Counted from the first letter of the stretch, positions 47,001 to 50,056 are shown. The stretch: DNA of 64,000 nucleotides from Rugalucina vietnamica (GCA_964017185.1 OZ024879.1:24865456-24929455); one strand, 5' to 3'. The notes: generated by a model not told the origin, from the sequence alone. Made by a program: numbers and translations.

Positions 47001-48511
47001 AATATGACATTTAATTTGATGTAAATAAAGTTTTACTTTTTGATATGAGGGTACCTTTAGGGTACCTTTGCTCATGCTTTATCTACATGTGAAAAGTATC
47101 ACACATTTTGGAATGCAGAAACCCACAGAGCCACTGTTAGACATTGGGTTATTTGTATGATCATGAATTGTAATTGATCATGTTTTACTTTCTGAATTAG
47201 AAGGAAAAAATATAAGGCGGCCTCTTGTAACTTTTCTTTCAGTGTACGAGGGAAAATCCTAATAATGTAAACTTTTGCTGTAGCTTCAGCATTGATAAAT
47301 TTTAGAAAAATGCATATTGCGATAAATCCTAACATTCGTATATCAAGATAAGACAATTACACATTTTGTAAGTATCGCAGACACGCTATGTCATTTTAAA
47401 ACCATGGTGACGCATAGGTGGCGCACGTGAATTTTCGGCCGTGTCCTGTGTCATACAGGTTTCGATAAAATGTAAAATAGGCATACAAATCACGCTTAAT
47501 TTAGTTCAGTAAAAGCTTGGCTTTTAGGTAATGCTGTGCATAAGTTTCAACAGATTTGTGTCAGACGTTTTGAAATACTAATATCAACTGTGTGCTTTTC
47601 AGCCTGCGTTTAATGTTAAAAACATTGTCGCCAGACACAGCTTTAATCGATGCAATTACTAAATTTGCCACGATTTTAAAAAGCGCCAACACAAATACCG
47701 AAAATAACTTAATGTAGAGAAAATAAGAACATTCAATGAATAAATCAGTTGTGCAAGAATATTGCCTGTATGATTCTGACGATAAAATAGCTTAACAAAG
47801 ATGGAACAAGAAACAAAAAAAAAAAAAAAAAACGCGCATAGCTGGTGACGGAAATGCGTAATGCGCTGACCGCATGCAGACGACTGATGATTAGGCGATT
47901 CTGAAGCAATTTAAAGTTAGAATTTGTTTCGAGTTTTGGAAATTGACGGAAAATATGTGAAGAATAAAACACAGTAAGTAAACTTCTTTTATCTTGATAC
48001 ATGTTGAATAGATGGCCGTAAGCACTGAGAGGGTGTTTAATTCAAAATTAATAAAAATGCCAACGACGTTACGAAGTCGAAGCTGACGTGTGCTGGGTAG
48101 GCCATTGTGACCTTTTTGTTTTGTTTGTAGATTTTCAGCGGGTAGTCATTTTTGCTTGATATTTGCCAAGATATTGTAGACACATTCCGATTTATGTTCA
48201 TTTTATTTTATAAGCATTTGATTGAGCTGTACAGAAGCTACAACAAAAGTCTACGTTATTTTGGATCACCCCCCATGCATGCAATAAATTTCATTTTACA
48301 CATTGCCCTATATTTTGTTTGCAGGTACACCAAGCTGACAGACGTAGCAGACCATTTTTTCCCACCTGTTCACAAGCTGCAACAGAAGCAGGCTGGAGAG
48401 TTCACCCAGGTCGAGTATTGGAGGGAGCCCCTTCCCGAGATATCACCCGTAGAGATGGCTGAGGTCACTGGGGTCGCAATGGCTACCACCTCGGAGACCT
48501 CCTCCAGCTGA
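2407..48511 (+). CDS. LPIN: Lipin (phosphatidate phosphatase), 14 coding exons, 5' end outside window
   Basis: Lipins dephosphorylate phosphatidate to diacylglycerol, the Mg-dependent step before triglyceride and phospholipid synthesis at the ER membrane; many also act in the nucleus as transcriptional co-regulators. Joined exons: 2407-2505, 3121-3764, 4309-4496, 6946-7096, 7421-7562, 15222-15455, 17088-17282, 19061-19158, 26463-26595, 31145-31293, 41721-41960, 43282-43396, 45469-45572, 48325-48511. All introns are GT-AG, phases agree at every junction and the sum is 2679 nt. The product has the end of the N-LIP domain, a polybasic stretch, an acidic/serine-rich middle and a complete C-LIP HAD domain with DIDGT (window residues 671-675). 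Missing at the start are roughly 60 N-LIP residues, by comparison with family members known to me. Only one lipin gene is seen, as is usual in invertebrates. Exon borders are read from splice consensus and homology, not transcripts. Confidence 0.95.
3121..3764 (+). CDS. LPIN: Lipin exon b: N-LIP linker, polybasic motif, acidic/serine-rich region
   Basis: It begins after TGTGATACAG with [11 protein letters not shown], a known lipin junction (the family has a similar LATSP). A basic cluster [12 protein letters not shown] is encoded at 3463-3498; in lipins this region acts as nuclear localisation signal and phosphatidate-binding patch. It is followed by an acidic serine block (EDISSDEE) and SKSISLP, a plausible phosphorylation segment. 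It ends in DTDLSPLG with donor AAG|GTAAAT and two bases of a split serine codon. The middle ~90 residues are low-complexity and divergent, as expected for this part of the family. Confidence 0.93.
4309..4496 (+). CDS. LPIN: Lipin exon c: SRPPTPKSD-type segment and WDWGDLP
   Basis: Acceptor GATTTCAG|CC; the split codon AG|C restores serine, giving [20 protein letters not shown], matching the conserved LSP...RP.TPKSD.E stretch of lipins. WDWGDLP follows, the conserved tryptophan-rich motif of unknown mechanism. Donor GAAG|GTATTA leaves one base for the next exon. Length 188 nt, phase 2 to phase 1. Confidence 0.92.
4497..6945. other. Lipin intron 3: no gene seen
   Basis: AT-rich intron sequence without convincing coding frames. 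The only structured piece is a degenerate SINE-like block near 6620-6800, listed separately. Confidence 0.6.
6620..6800 (+). mobile_element. Degenerate tRNA-SINE-like fragment
   Basis: GGTTTGAATCC near 6662 resembles a tRNA B box. It is preceded by a tRNA-like anticodon-arm stretch (GACTCAGAATTGAGAG) and followed by CAAGGTCACC and a SINE-like tail. No clear A box, poly(A) or target duplication could be found, so this is a weak call. Confidence 0.4.
6946..7096 (+). CDS. LPIN: Lipin exon d: GIYLDDL and LYFPK motifs
   Basis: Acceptor CATTACAG|AGG. The product reads [19 protein letters not shown] and on to [30 protein letters not shown] and LYFPK are conserved in the central part of animal lipins. 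Donor AAAAG|GTAAAA leaves two bases (AG), completed by G of the next exon to arginine. Too short to be seen as an independent long reading frame, but phase and homology are both clear. Confidence 0.92.
7421..7562 (+). CDS. LPIN: Lipin exon e: serine/proline-rich exon whose 3' end is amplified as a minisatellite
   Basis: Acceptor GTGTTTTCAG|G. The product is [20 protein letters not shown] followed by a Ser/Pro/Gly-rich tail ending TLLPSE. The donor is CAGAG|GTCAGT at 7563. The last ~70 nt of this exon plus the donor form the first unit of the 78-bp tandem array that follows. If the donor at 7641 were used instead, 26 residues would be added in frame; use of later donors shifts the frame. Which donor is used cannot be told from the sequence. 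Phase 0 at the chosen end, matching the next exon. Confidence 0.85.
7490..8509 (+). repeat. 78/79-bp minisatellite, left part, continuing the end of lipin exon e
   Basis: Each unit runs from GTCAGTACTCTACCCCAGT to CTACCCTCAGAG. The junction CAGAG|GTCAGT recurs at 7563, 7641, 7720, 7799, 7877, 7955, 8033, 8111, 8190, 8269, 8347, 8426 and 8504. Spacing is 78 bp (26 codons) in units with a 6-base G/A run before CCC and 79 bp in units with seven Gs. Units are nearly identical apart from two or three shared variants, which implies recent amplification. The array is broken by a LINE and resumes at 12705. Confidence 0.95.
8510..12704 (-). mobile_element. Non-LTR retrotransposon (LINE, EN-RT type) inserted in the minisatellite
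   Basis: The element interrupts the tandem array. GTCAGT is present at both edges (8504-8509 and 12705-12710), consistent with a 6-bp target-site duplication. It lies on the minus strand: its 3' end is at 8510 without a poly(A) tail, and about 880 bp of probable 5' leader occupies 11821-12704. The single large ORF is intact. The leader has only short frames, none recognisable as an ORF1. Confidence 0.9.
8545..11736 (-). CDS. LINE endonuclease/reverse transcriptase polyprotein
   Basis: 1063 codons without interruption. Order: apurinic-type endonuclease (residues ~30-250, with [23 protein letters not shown]), linker, reverse transcriptase (~480-760, with [31 protein letters not shown] and LLYADDMD), a thumb/maturation region ([28 protein letters not shown]) and a C2H2-like zinc finger at the very C-terminus ([18 protein letters not shown]...H). 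The frame stays open about 80 nt upstream of the given start ([13 protein letters not shown]), with no ATG there, so the true start is unclear. Such proteins are often automatically named craniofacial development protein 2-like. I leave the LINE clade open (RTE- or I-related). Confidence 0.93.
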   Translation of the reverse strand: MRTLMDSAGSDRPQRRTALVGRELGRYDIQIAALSETRFADVGEIKEVGAGYTFFWSGRKSEERREAGVGFAIKTELVGKLSGLPKGINDRLMTLRLPLSGNKHATIVSAYAPTMTNPDEVKDKFYDDLDNVISATPSTDKLILLGDFNARVGTDHQTWEGVIGPEGVGKCNSNGLLLLRKCAEHDLLITNTVFRLPNRNKTSWMHPRSKHWHLIDYVIVRRTDRQDVKVTKTMCGADCWTDHRLVVSKLNLRIQPARRPQGKKAPKRLDVSKLNKDSMRQDFLTDICNQLDAMNLSSEDPEENWTVFHKTVLSSAASTLGRPSRKHQDWFDENDDEIQRLLEEKHRLLKAHQDDTSSVSKKAAYSNICKTVQTKLRDMQDSWLRKKTEEIQSFADRKDMKKFHDALKTIYGPKSSGATTLLSADGNTLLTDKEAILERWAEHFNSVLNRPSSINQDAIDRLPQIECNVLLDEFPTVTETRKAVQQLSSGKAPGADAIPAEVYKAGGLPMAEKLTELFHCMWRKEAIPQEFKDASIIHLYKRKGNPQVCDNHRGISLLSIAGKILAKILLNRLNAHLDQTGLIPESQCGFRKDRGTIDMIFTARQLQEKCQEQNVDLYMTFVDLTKAFDTVSRDGLWKIMAKFGCPPRFIAMVRQFHDGMQARVQNDGEFSEPFEVTNGVKQGCVLAPTLFSMMFSAMLMDAFQVSDTGFPIRYRFDGNIFNLRRLQAKTKVQTDVLDELLYADDMDKNANTEANMQRAMDQVSQSCDNYDLTISTKKTEVVHQPAPGKPYNEPTITVNGQKLKVVDKFTYLGSTLSRAVHIDDEITARIAKASVAFGRLRANVWERNGIKLDTKLKVYKAVVLPTLLYACETWTVYQRHAKRLNHFHLSCLRKLLKIKWQDKIPDTEVLRKAGMQSMHTVLKLAQLRWTGHVIRMPDARLPKKVFYGELQEGKRSQGGQKKRYKDTLKASLKDFEIPMGSWEQTAQERSKWRGLINKGAALYEKKRICEAERKRRERKAKTNVPPADSMTLTCSTCNRQFRARIGLVSHQRTHQHTSALFKK
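12705..13110 (+). repeat. 78-bp minisatellite, right part, decaying outwards
   Basis: GTCAGT starts at 12705, 12783, 12861, 12939, 13016 and 13093. The first units match the left array; the last two are 77 bp and diverged (CCATCAGAAGTCAG). This is the usual picture of an array whose outer edge is not homogenised. Here the donor motif decays from GAGGTCAGT to GAAGTCAGT. Confidence 0.92.
13396..14395 (+). mobile_element. TATACCCC...GGGGGTATA repeat with (TTCG)n and a 37-base T run
   Basis: It starts TATACCCCCGGCATTTATGC and ends GCCGGGGGTATACGTGCC followed by TTTTTCTAGTT. The inside has a TTCG microsatellite at ~13440-13500, several repeats of a 'tagaggtcaaaatctagg' module, and a homopolymer of 37 T at 14023-14059. 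After the T run lies a ~130-bp inverted segment bounded by AGAATGACAT and ATGTCATTCT, probably a separate nested MITE. Non-autonomous; transposon class not determined. Confidence 0.65.
14904..15136. mobile_element. TGAGCCGC-family MITE, copy 1
   Basis: About 233 bp with inverted ends TGAGCCGCCTC...GAGGCGGCTC, AAAACCAACAATCTGCATAG near the left end and ACATTGTTGGTTTTTCC at the right. A strong internal hairpin is built on CAGATCAGCTTCGCGG and its complement. Six copies exist in this window. Located just upstream of lipin exon f. Confidence 0.85.
15222..15455 (+). CDS. LPIN: Lipin exon f: LSLCGGL and KYYNW segment
   Basis: Acceptor TTTACACAG|ATAAAG, donor CCAGAG|GTAGGC, 78 codons in phase 0. 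It encodes [18 protein letters not shown], later [20 protein letters not shown] and FQKSLPE. LSLCGG, the (V/I)G.KYYNW.TAAP block and FQK.LP are diagnostic lipin sequences just upstream of the catalytic domain. An inverted-repeat MITE ends only 85 bp upstream of the acceptor. Confidence 0.95.
15628..16406. mobile_element. hAT-like non-autonomous transposon with 8-bp target duplication
   Basis: Terminal inverted repeats TAAGGATGTCAACGAAT and ATTCGTTGACATCCCTA, extended inwards by further CGAATATTCGAAT motifs. ATAAAGAT occurs immediately outside on both sides (15620-15627 and 16407-16414), an exact 8-bp duplication as made by hAT transposases. The 779-bp interior has no transposase frame. Confidence 0.85.
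17088..17282 (+). CDS. LPIN: Lipin exon g: MPKK basic patch, tryptophan segment and a duplicated decapeptide
   Basis: Acceptor CCCTTCAG|AAAACC. The product has [20 protein letters not shown], the lipin MPKK...W.W segment. It then carries a perfect tandem duplication of 30 bp (17196-17225 and 17226-17255) that repeats the peptide [11 protein letters not shown] place the donor after TCT at 17282 (GTAGGT), which keeps phase 0 with the next exon; this donor is less certain than the others. Confidence 0.88.
17370..17640. mobile_element. GTACCC/GAGGCGG hairpin MITE, copy 1
   Basis: The core palindrome CTTATTTTTGCTCCAAAACA...TGTTTTGAGCAAAAATAAG has a GC-rich loop AACCGCCTCCCTGAGGCAGTT. Outer parts carry CCCCACTTTTATATAGCAAA at the left and TTTATTGCATGGGCGTG at the right. 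The same arrangement recurs at 49612 and 57645. Confidence 0.75.
17738..18366 (+). mobile_element. GGGGGCATA-terminal repeat with GTGA/GTGC/AGTC microsatellite
   Basis: It begins near ATGCCCCCAATTTCGAAG / GAGGGGGCATATTGG and ends TTGGGGGCATAGTGTTTC followed by ACACATTTTCTAGG. The inside has a simple tetramer run (GTGA, GTGC, AGTC) at 17790-17848 and two copies of a TGTGTGCGCAACTCCTCCTA module (~18052 and 18243). It is organised like the element at 13396. The rest of intron 7 (18367-19060) shows nothing recognisable. Confidence 0.6.
19061..19158 (+). CDS. LPIN: Lipin exon h: short Ser/Thr/Pro-rich linker
   Basis: Acceptor TTGTTTCAG|ACTGAG, donor GACAG|GTACAC. It encodes 32 residues rich in Ser, Thr and Pro ([15 protein letters not shown]) ending KIKPID plus a split arginine. 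No strong family motif, but splice sites and phase connect exon g to exon i exactly. A TGAGCCGC-family MITE begins 25 bp past the donor. Confidence 0.82.
19183..19419. mobile_element. TGAGCCGC-family MITE, copy 2
   Basis: Opposite orientation to copy 1: the GGTTTCCGACCAGGTCTGAC part is at the left and the TCAGCTTCGCG hairpin and GCATAGGCAAAA part at the right. It lies 25 bp after the donor of lipin exon h. Confidence 0.82.
20880..22050. mobile_element. Inverted-repeat element with ACCCG(C/T)TATA ends
   Basis: Left ACCCGCTATACCACGCC with AACGCGGTG; right GCGCATTATAACGGGTTTG. Inside are sequences shared in inverse orientation with 24710-25530 (for example TCGATAATCCCCTAG and a CAACGTTGC segment), so it is a relative of the next element. 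No transposase frame. Exact ends are uncertain by some 10 bp. Confidence 0.6.
22594..25786. mobile_element. Inverted-repeat element with CCGTATTC ends and TA duplication
   Basis: Left CCGTATTCACATGCGTATAA; right CGCATAATACATCGCGAAGTACGG with TA on both sides (22592-22593 and 25787-25788). It splits the surrounding AGCTCACCTGAGCC element and itself contains a full nested copy of that family at 22818-24497. The right half includes about five tandem copies of a ~90-bp unit with CTTGGCGAATGCCTAGCAAA and long T/C-rich tracts (25150-25560), plus a (GAATA)n run at 24606-24631. Confidence 0.65.
22818..24497 (+). mobile_element. AGCTCACCTGAGCC-family element, nested copy
   Basis: Starts TTTAGCTCACCTGAGCCGAA, then (GTCC)n/(GTCGTCC)n at 22875-22917, and ends CTCAGGTGAGCGTTTACAGG...CCTCTGGTT. 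The interior carries three modules with CTCTGGTTGCTATGGCAACT and TTTCCATAGACTTATAATG, then a GACCTTGACC module. It is very close in content to the copy at 50057-51713. Confidence 0.8.
26463..26595 (+). CDS. LPIN: Lipin exon i: acidic/basic linker and [10 protein letters not shown]
   Basis: Acceptor TTTTGTGTGCAG|G, donor CAAGTT|GTAAGT. The product has a serine/acid segment ([14 protein letters not shown]), a basic stretch (RRQKKVKRD) and [12 protein letters not shown]. The (Y/F)KKSLRL(S/T)S.Q motif marks the entrance to the C-LIP domain. Phase 2 in, phase 0 out. Confidence 0.94.
26778..27000 (+). repeat. 37-bp minisatellite in lipin intron 9
   Basis: About six units of AAGGCACTCAGCAGAGACAG followed by TTTACATTGACAGGTGT. 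One unit has a short deletion (GAGACATTACATTG). It lies directly before an AGCTCACCTGAGCC element. Confidence 0.9.
27018..28893 (+). mobile_element. AGCTCACCTGAGCC-family element with internal ~780-bp tandem modules
   Basis: Left end TTTAGCTCACCTGAGCCGAA, right end TCTCAGGTGAGCTACAGGAC...CCTCTTG. The unit from CTTCTTCTCTGAAAC through CACATGACCAAGATGGCCGC and GACCTTGGCCGGTCTGTGGT recurs twice plus a partial, with high similarity between units, so the element grew by internal duplication. No protein evidence. Confidence 0.8.
29046..29810. mobile_element. Inverted-repeat MITE with CTAAAGTCCAATTCG ends
   Basis: Left CTAAAGTCCAATTCGCGTGC, right GCGCATGCGAATTGGACTTTAG; the inverted repeat extends ~50 bp through TACACACATGTAAATATACT. 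Subterminal repeats of ACACACTGGAGTATATTTAC and CATGCGAACGCAA occur on both sides. The ~765-bp element has no coding. Target duplication not resolved. Confidence 0.8.
29903..30084. repeat. Long hairpin, ~85-bp arms, GC-rich loop
   Basis: Left arm AGATAATCAACTAATTTTTT...; right arm ...AAAAAATCAGTTGATTATCT. The loop is ACGAGCCGAAGGCGAGT. Arms are about 90% complementary. Intronic. The following intron part 30085-31144 shows nothing recognisable. Confidence 0.88.
31145..31293 (+). CDS. LPIN: Lipin exon j: catalytic DIDGT motif of the HAD phosphatase
   Basis: Acceptor ATTTCCCAG|CAACAA, donor ACAAA|GTAAGT. It encodes [19 protein letters not shown] and [20 protein letters not shown]. The DIDGT codons are 31271-31285: the first Asp is the phospho-acceptor of the HAD family, the second the general acid, so the active site looks intact. 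G.N.V.YSVTTQ.QGT and IYLWK are conserved lipin positions. Confidence 0.97.
31549..32356. mobile_element. Inverted-repeat MITE with GACCAGTGAT(T/C)GATCA motif
   Basis: Left AGCGTAAAGGGACCAGTGAT at ~31549; right ATCACTGGTCGCCTTACGCT to 32356. The right end carries a duplicated ATCGATCACTGGTC. A further internal copy occurs at ~31759. Terminal duplications are unclear. No coding. Confidence 0.7.
35424..37205 (+). CDS. LINE ORF1: SGNH esterase and two CCHC zinc knuckles
   Basis: 593 residues, ATG at 35424, TAG at 37203. The N-terminal ~130 residues are acidic/serine rich; a segment with short hydrophobic heptads ([20 protein letters not shown], ~residues 231-250) may be a coiled coil for trimerisation. 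An SGNH-hydrolase domain covers ~350-520 with all blocks: GDSI (359-362), GGNN, and DRIH (494-497), so the esterase triad looks intact. The C-terminus has two C-x2-C-x4-H-x4-C knuckles (556-569, 577-590). Esterase-type ORF1 proteins are known from CR1-like LINEs and are thought to bind RNA and perhaps membranes. Confidence 0.93.
   Translation: MAAETNSINLHVSENMTSNESELAEKSLSLLPKEQFKIKQKNDEVLTVEESSFEFSGYSSVTPSGGEYSSEIDDPFNDIFYRVIPSGSATHIHFFSPQTFDKVLSALEKEFRTPGEDIKKFLLKTHVDGLRCHINVDRNDLTITATGPSHVSWKEKVFRKMTRNMVKNLMDKSNENQITPTANASTQNTSEIDSSSSTRQEYSSLSLESLETNKSRTLDSSPQHSITALMDKIHSLQGEINMLRTVVNKLVTQVSESRPTSDSVIITSQTDQNASAAKNGNVNSDMNDTTHEDIVQTGVNLQQTYTVTDNVRLTSTPILPRPTWTHVVGSRQPKQSEPNPKPSKTSYPKATAKKILLMGDSIITGVNIKGLKDKVYKHGISGATVDTLLQEIEVYDLQNFSHIILYFGGNNASNGTDSEYFEEKYDQLICYIKERNRDCKIMLVNSCPRGDVDVNHVNEIISGLAEQHDIVLIDAYKAFFNKKQTLSVNYYAQDRIHLSNSGVKHLVGTINNHLDIVDNFTDLVFSGRKRTPRQSQRRSNRPTPVHRGNGMKLSPCTKCGEDNHRTSDCKHVAPLRCHNCGYYGHKSRKCHPQ
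37239..40292 (+). CDS. LINE ORF2: endonuclease and reverse transcriptase
   Basis: It lies in the same frame as ORF1, after one TAG and eleven sense codons; there is no ATG for the first ~50 codons of the open frame. An N-terminal Cys-rich stretch ([11 protein letters not shown]) is followed by an AP-like endonuclease (~160-380: [30 protein letters not shown]) and reverse transcriptase (~640-900: [33 protein letters not shown] with Tyr at ~832). It terminates at 40292 because of a frame break just before the conserved RKAKFMFK; the remaining C-terminus is in another frame. Confidence 0.92.
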   Translation: MNKFTVLNDLCAECNLSACCCIGIQSTCLLSDYCDLSNCDISNISEKTSMFLQTICEEEIIHNDDSTSHISDGSCFNISKCLNDAIICDDTMRPSSIVSVHASLNVNSHVSSVETGPTMSEYNQVSISLHDQTSQNQIMQQIQNDTTPNHTGGTNQVDLGFKCKGFRIGHINVQGLCNKIDQIKLILNSDVNQIQILGISETKLKDIHVDSFFEVDGYQKPFRRDRIQNGGGGLLVYVKNEVSCKRRSDLENEQLECIWLEVKPKKSKSFLVGQVYRPPNSSIAWNETFEDCLENALKEEKEMYILGDMNRNLLNEQIKRAWTKYMEPFGLTQLVSEATRVTHDSSTLIDHVYSNCPENVTSVNVPKIGLSDHFPVFFTRKMHVQPVKRTHYSITYRSFKNFDENKFRADLQAVPWNLIHLFDDADDALEAWNDLFLEVVDKNIPVKQHRVKNINQPQWLTPDILDAMKCRDRHKSLGNNEEYKYWRNKVLSFIKRAKREKYEAYIENNKGKPGNIYKLFQEVCAGKGTQKQNNISAIKTKDDLSSEDPTEMANTFNDFFVNVASKIKEPVIHNNHDQLKEFCKNKIPEGTKFEIPSIEVSNVSKYLSNINVTKATGTDNIGPQLLKIAAPYIVSEITYICNKSINTSSFPCKWKEAKVSPLHKQGPHDDVNNYRPISILPVLSKILERHVSDHLLSYLNHNDLLHKTQSGFRSQHSCETALTHMIDSWLEAVDNRQMVGLVLVDFKKAFDLVDHKILLRKMEMYGIKNEALQWFTSYLTERRQQVKVNNSNSSFKPVTCGVPQGSILGPLLFLIFINDLPLCINNVFIDLYADDTTLYFIHTSQEIIEQNLQAALNELQLWCKNNGMILNSAKTKVMFITTNQKRQRLNNDKLKLFYNNEELQAINNDKILGVFVDNNLTWSGHVKHVTKKITSNIWLLSKIKAFLSKEHRVQFYKSYIQPHIDFCNIVWGSTSEANKMMIYRLQKRACRVILDYNVDDSTEAMKSLNIHSISKES
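40297..40557 (+). pseudogene. Out-of-frame C-terminal part of LINE ORF2
   Basis: The frame +1 to ORF2 reads [18 protein letters not shown] before and across 40297, then ends in a typical C-terminal region ([13 protein letters not shown]). LINE ORF2 proteins of this type end in such a segment, so one small indel near 40280 separates it from ORF2. This copy therefore makes a truncated protein unless frameshifting occurs. Confidence 0.85.
41721..41960 (+). CDS. LPIN: Lipin exon k: LGQIL motif and HAD motif II
   Basis: Acceptor GTACTTGCAG|G, donor TTCACAG|GTAATC. It begins [25 protein letters not shown] fits the LXXIL motif that binds nuclear receptor co-regulators in lipin 1. [14 protein letters not shown] carries the motif II serine region, and [13 protein letters not shown] matches the family. 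This exon follows a 10.4-kb intron filled with transposons. Confidence 0.96.
42869..42929. repeat. Perfect palindrome with 30-bp arms
   Basis: GCTACTTTCTAAATACAAAA...GAAAGCTT, one A, then the exact reverse complement. No mismatch in 30 pairs. Intron 11 of lipin. The remainder of introns 11 and 12 nearby shows no gene. Confidence 0.95.
43282..43396 (+). CDS. LPIN: Lipin exon l: EVIEKKPE and PFYAGFGNK
   Basis: Acceptor ATATGTTTCAG|A, donor GTTAAT|GTAAGT. It encodes [20 protein letters not shown] and [25 protein letters not shown] holds the HAD motif III lysine and FYAGFGN.. begins motif IV, whose Asp opens the next exon. Phase 2 in, phase 0 out. Confidence 0.96.
43766..43951. repeat. Long hairpin with GAGGCCGTTAGGCCGAGG loop
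   Basis: Arms of ~85 bp: TAATAAGCAGTTATTTCATG on the left and its complement on the right, passing through TAGTCAAAACTATGTCCCGA and GCCGTTGACAGCTCAATGC. Mismatches are few. Additional single copies of TAGT(C/T)AAAACTAT follow at ~44075, 44140 and 44233. Confidence 0.88.
44843..44997. repeat. Long hairpin with CTCGGCGAGCCTCG loop
   Basis: Begins AGAATCCATCA, ends TGATGGATTCT. Arms include AAATCTCAACCC and TTCCAGTGGGAAAC. A related hairpin lies 350 bp downstream. Confidence 0.88.
45192..45335. repeat. Long hairpin with CTCGGCGAGCCTCA loop
   Basis: Begins AGAATCTATCATGCATGTAA and ends ATGTAAGATTCT; arms include ACAGACAAATCTGTC and TTGGCATCA. It shares the AAGAAAAAGAATC start and the loop with the hairpin at 44843, but not most of the arm sequence. 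Confidence 0.85.
45469..45572 (+). CDS. LPIN: Lipin exon m: motif IV Asp, [11 protein letters not shown]
   Basis: Acceptor TTGTTTAG|GATGTG, donor TCCTC|GTAAGT. It encodes [20 protein letters not shown] and [15 protein letters not shown]. The leading DV.AY and RIFT.NP.GEL match the C-LIP end in all lipins I know. Two bases of a serine codon are left for the last exon. Confidence 0.96.
45905..46248. mobile_element. CCGTATTC-ended MITE with TA duplication
   Basis: Left CCGTATTCATTCTAATTAGC, right GCTAATTTGAATGAATACGG, TA on both sides (45903-45904, 46249-46250). 344 bp, no coding. The terminal CCGTATTC is shared with the element at 22594. A TA duplication suggests a mariner-like transposase. 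Confidence 0.82.
46251..48324. other. Rest of lipin intron 13: no gene seen
   Basis: AT-rich sequence with a poly(A) run at 47815-47832 and no persuasive coding frame or known repeat. Confidence 0.5.
48325..48511 (+). CDS. LPIN: Lipin exon n: C-terminus with YWREPLPE, stop TGA
   Basis: Acceptor TTTGTTTGCAG|G. It encodes [15 protein letters not shown], then [16 protein letters not shown] and a Ser/Thr-rich end. Y.(K/R)L...V...FPP and the terminal (Y/F)WREPLP box are conserved. The frame stops at TGA (48509-48511) in the context AGC TGA CGG. The same frame stays open for 82 more codons (separate entry). Confidence 0.95.
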
Positions 48512-48760
48512 CGGCCACACTTCATAACCAGTCAACAAGGCGGTGGTAGACGACGTTACCACAGCTCACCGTCATACACCGGTACCCCTGGCAACCATGT
48601 CCTACCCAGTCACAATAGTATCGACGTGTATGACAACAGTAGCAGTAGTGAAGAGGAGGTTAACAATATTGGTATGGAAATGAACTTGTACGAAACAAAA
48701 CGGAAGAAGATGACATCTCTCTGGGCAATGCCATTCACTGTCAACAGCTTATTCTTGTAA
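48512..48760 (+). other. In-frame open extension after the lipin TGA (possible readthrough or alternative C-terminus)
   Basis: The lipin frame continues after the TGA for 82 sense codons to TAA (48758-48760). The predicted peptide is hydrophilic, with a basic RRR, an acidic serine run (NSSSSEEE) and a basic KRKK near its end, so it looks more like coding sequence than typical AT-rich 3' UTR. TGA followed by C is known as one of the leakier stop contexts in animals. It may instead be an untranslated stretch open by chance, or an older C-terminus lost by a stop mutation. Confidence 0.4.
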
Positions 48761-49014
48761 ACGTTTGATCACTCAACTGGGTTGTAGGAAGTCTTTGTTG
48801 GAAGGCCCTACATAGCCTATATGTTGCATAAACTTAAGCTGCCATTAAACATTAAGCTGTAGTGAAGATGGCATTAATTTATAAAACAATTTTAAAGTAC
48901 CTTCGGAGCTACATTTGCTAATTGCAGCTTCAAGTAGATGTATCTGTCAAATTTTATGGAAGATAATGTAACAGGAGTAAAGCTGTCGTTAAGTTAACTG
49001 GGACTTTAACCTGA

Positions 49015-49020
49015 AATAAA
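49015..49020 (+). promoter_or_regulatory. Candidate lipin polyadenylation signal AATAAA
   Basis: Canonical AATAAA about 500 nt after the TGA and 255 nt after the downstream TAA, in CCTGAAATAAAGAG. This hexamer is common in AT-rich DNA, so position is the main support. Confidence 0.4.
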
Positions 49021-49611
49021 GAGTTAATTGAGTTTTATGCAAGAGGGCCCTGATCAGTAGAATTTTGAGTCATTGTTTGGCAAAGCCAGGAGAGTTTCTC
49101 ATGTTGTAGCTGTTGAGGAAGGAACCATTTAGATATTTATCAAGTTTAATCAGGGAGAGCAATATTACCAAACCAAGATCTTCCGCAGTGTCAGTATTAG
49201 ATATATAAGAATCATTCCAAGTGAACAAATGCATGAAAATATTTATAAGTTATTGATAATAATATGTTGAGATCCTGTTTGACATCAACAGCTCTGATCT
49301 GGGGTTTGCACAGTCCCAATAGGTAAACTTATAAAAGTTCCGTGAGTATTTAACCATTTGCTGCCAATATTTATTCTTGCACTAAGTATAATTGAGTTTA
49401 TTTTTGTCATCTTTTCACTAAGATTTCTGCTAAGCTGATTTTGTTGAGATGTTGACCGGTGCTTAGTTGACAACCTCCTTGTTGATTGGTTATGAAGTTA
49501 TCAGTCTGTATAGTTTGTTCATAGCTAGGTTCTATCATAAGTTGTGTGACAAAATCAATGACTTGTGTCTTTGACAGTAGTTGAAGGATGTCAGCACTAC
49601 TTGTACACATC

Positions 49612-49895
49612 AGGAAAACATGTCCTTGTAATGTATACCCCCTTAAACCCCACTTTTATATAGCAAAAAATGCCAAAAATGGGGTTTGCAGGGGTAAACT
49701 TATTTTTCTTATTTTTGCTCCAAAACATAGATTGTGGGTACTCGTTAGAACCGCCTCGGCGAGGCGGTTCTAACGTGTACCCACAATTTATGTTTTGAGC
49801 AAAAATAAGAAAAATATCAAAAATGTTCAGCTGAAAAATTTTCAATTTTTAAAGCTCAAAAATCTCTGTTTATTGCATGGGCAAGTTTTCATAAT
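49612..49895. mobile_element. GTACCC/GAGGCGG hairpin MITE, copy 2
   Basis: Same order as copy 1: AAACATGTCC, GTATACCCCCTTAAACCCCA, the hairpin arms around CGCCTCGGCGAGGCG, then TTTATTGCATGGGCAAG and TTTTCATAATG. Ends are imperfect inverted repeats (AACATG / CATGGGC...TTTT). Confidence 0.75.
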
Positions 49896-50056
49896 GAGTA
49901 CACATGATACAGGGCTGAGGAAAAAAATGAAGGCTCAAATCGTTAGTTTTGTCACATTGTTATAGATTACATTTTACTATTCTTATTTTACTTGTTTGTT
50001 TAATTTTCGTTTGACATTATGGTAAAGAACCATAAAAATGCTGATCCATAGATTTT

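Larger units (their letters stand above)
48512..49040 (+). other. Probable lipin 3' UTR
   Basis: This is the sequence after the lipin stop up to just beyond the first good AATAAA at 49015-49020. The mRNA end is inferred only from that hexamer; later hexamers could be used instead. Confidence 0.45.
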
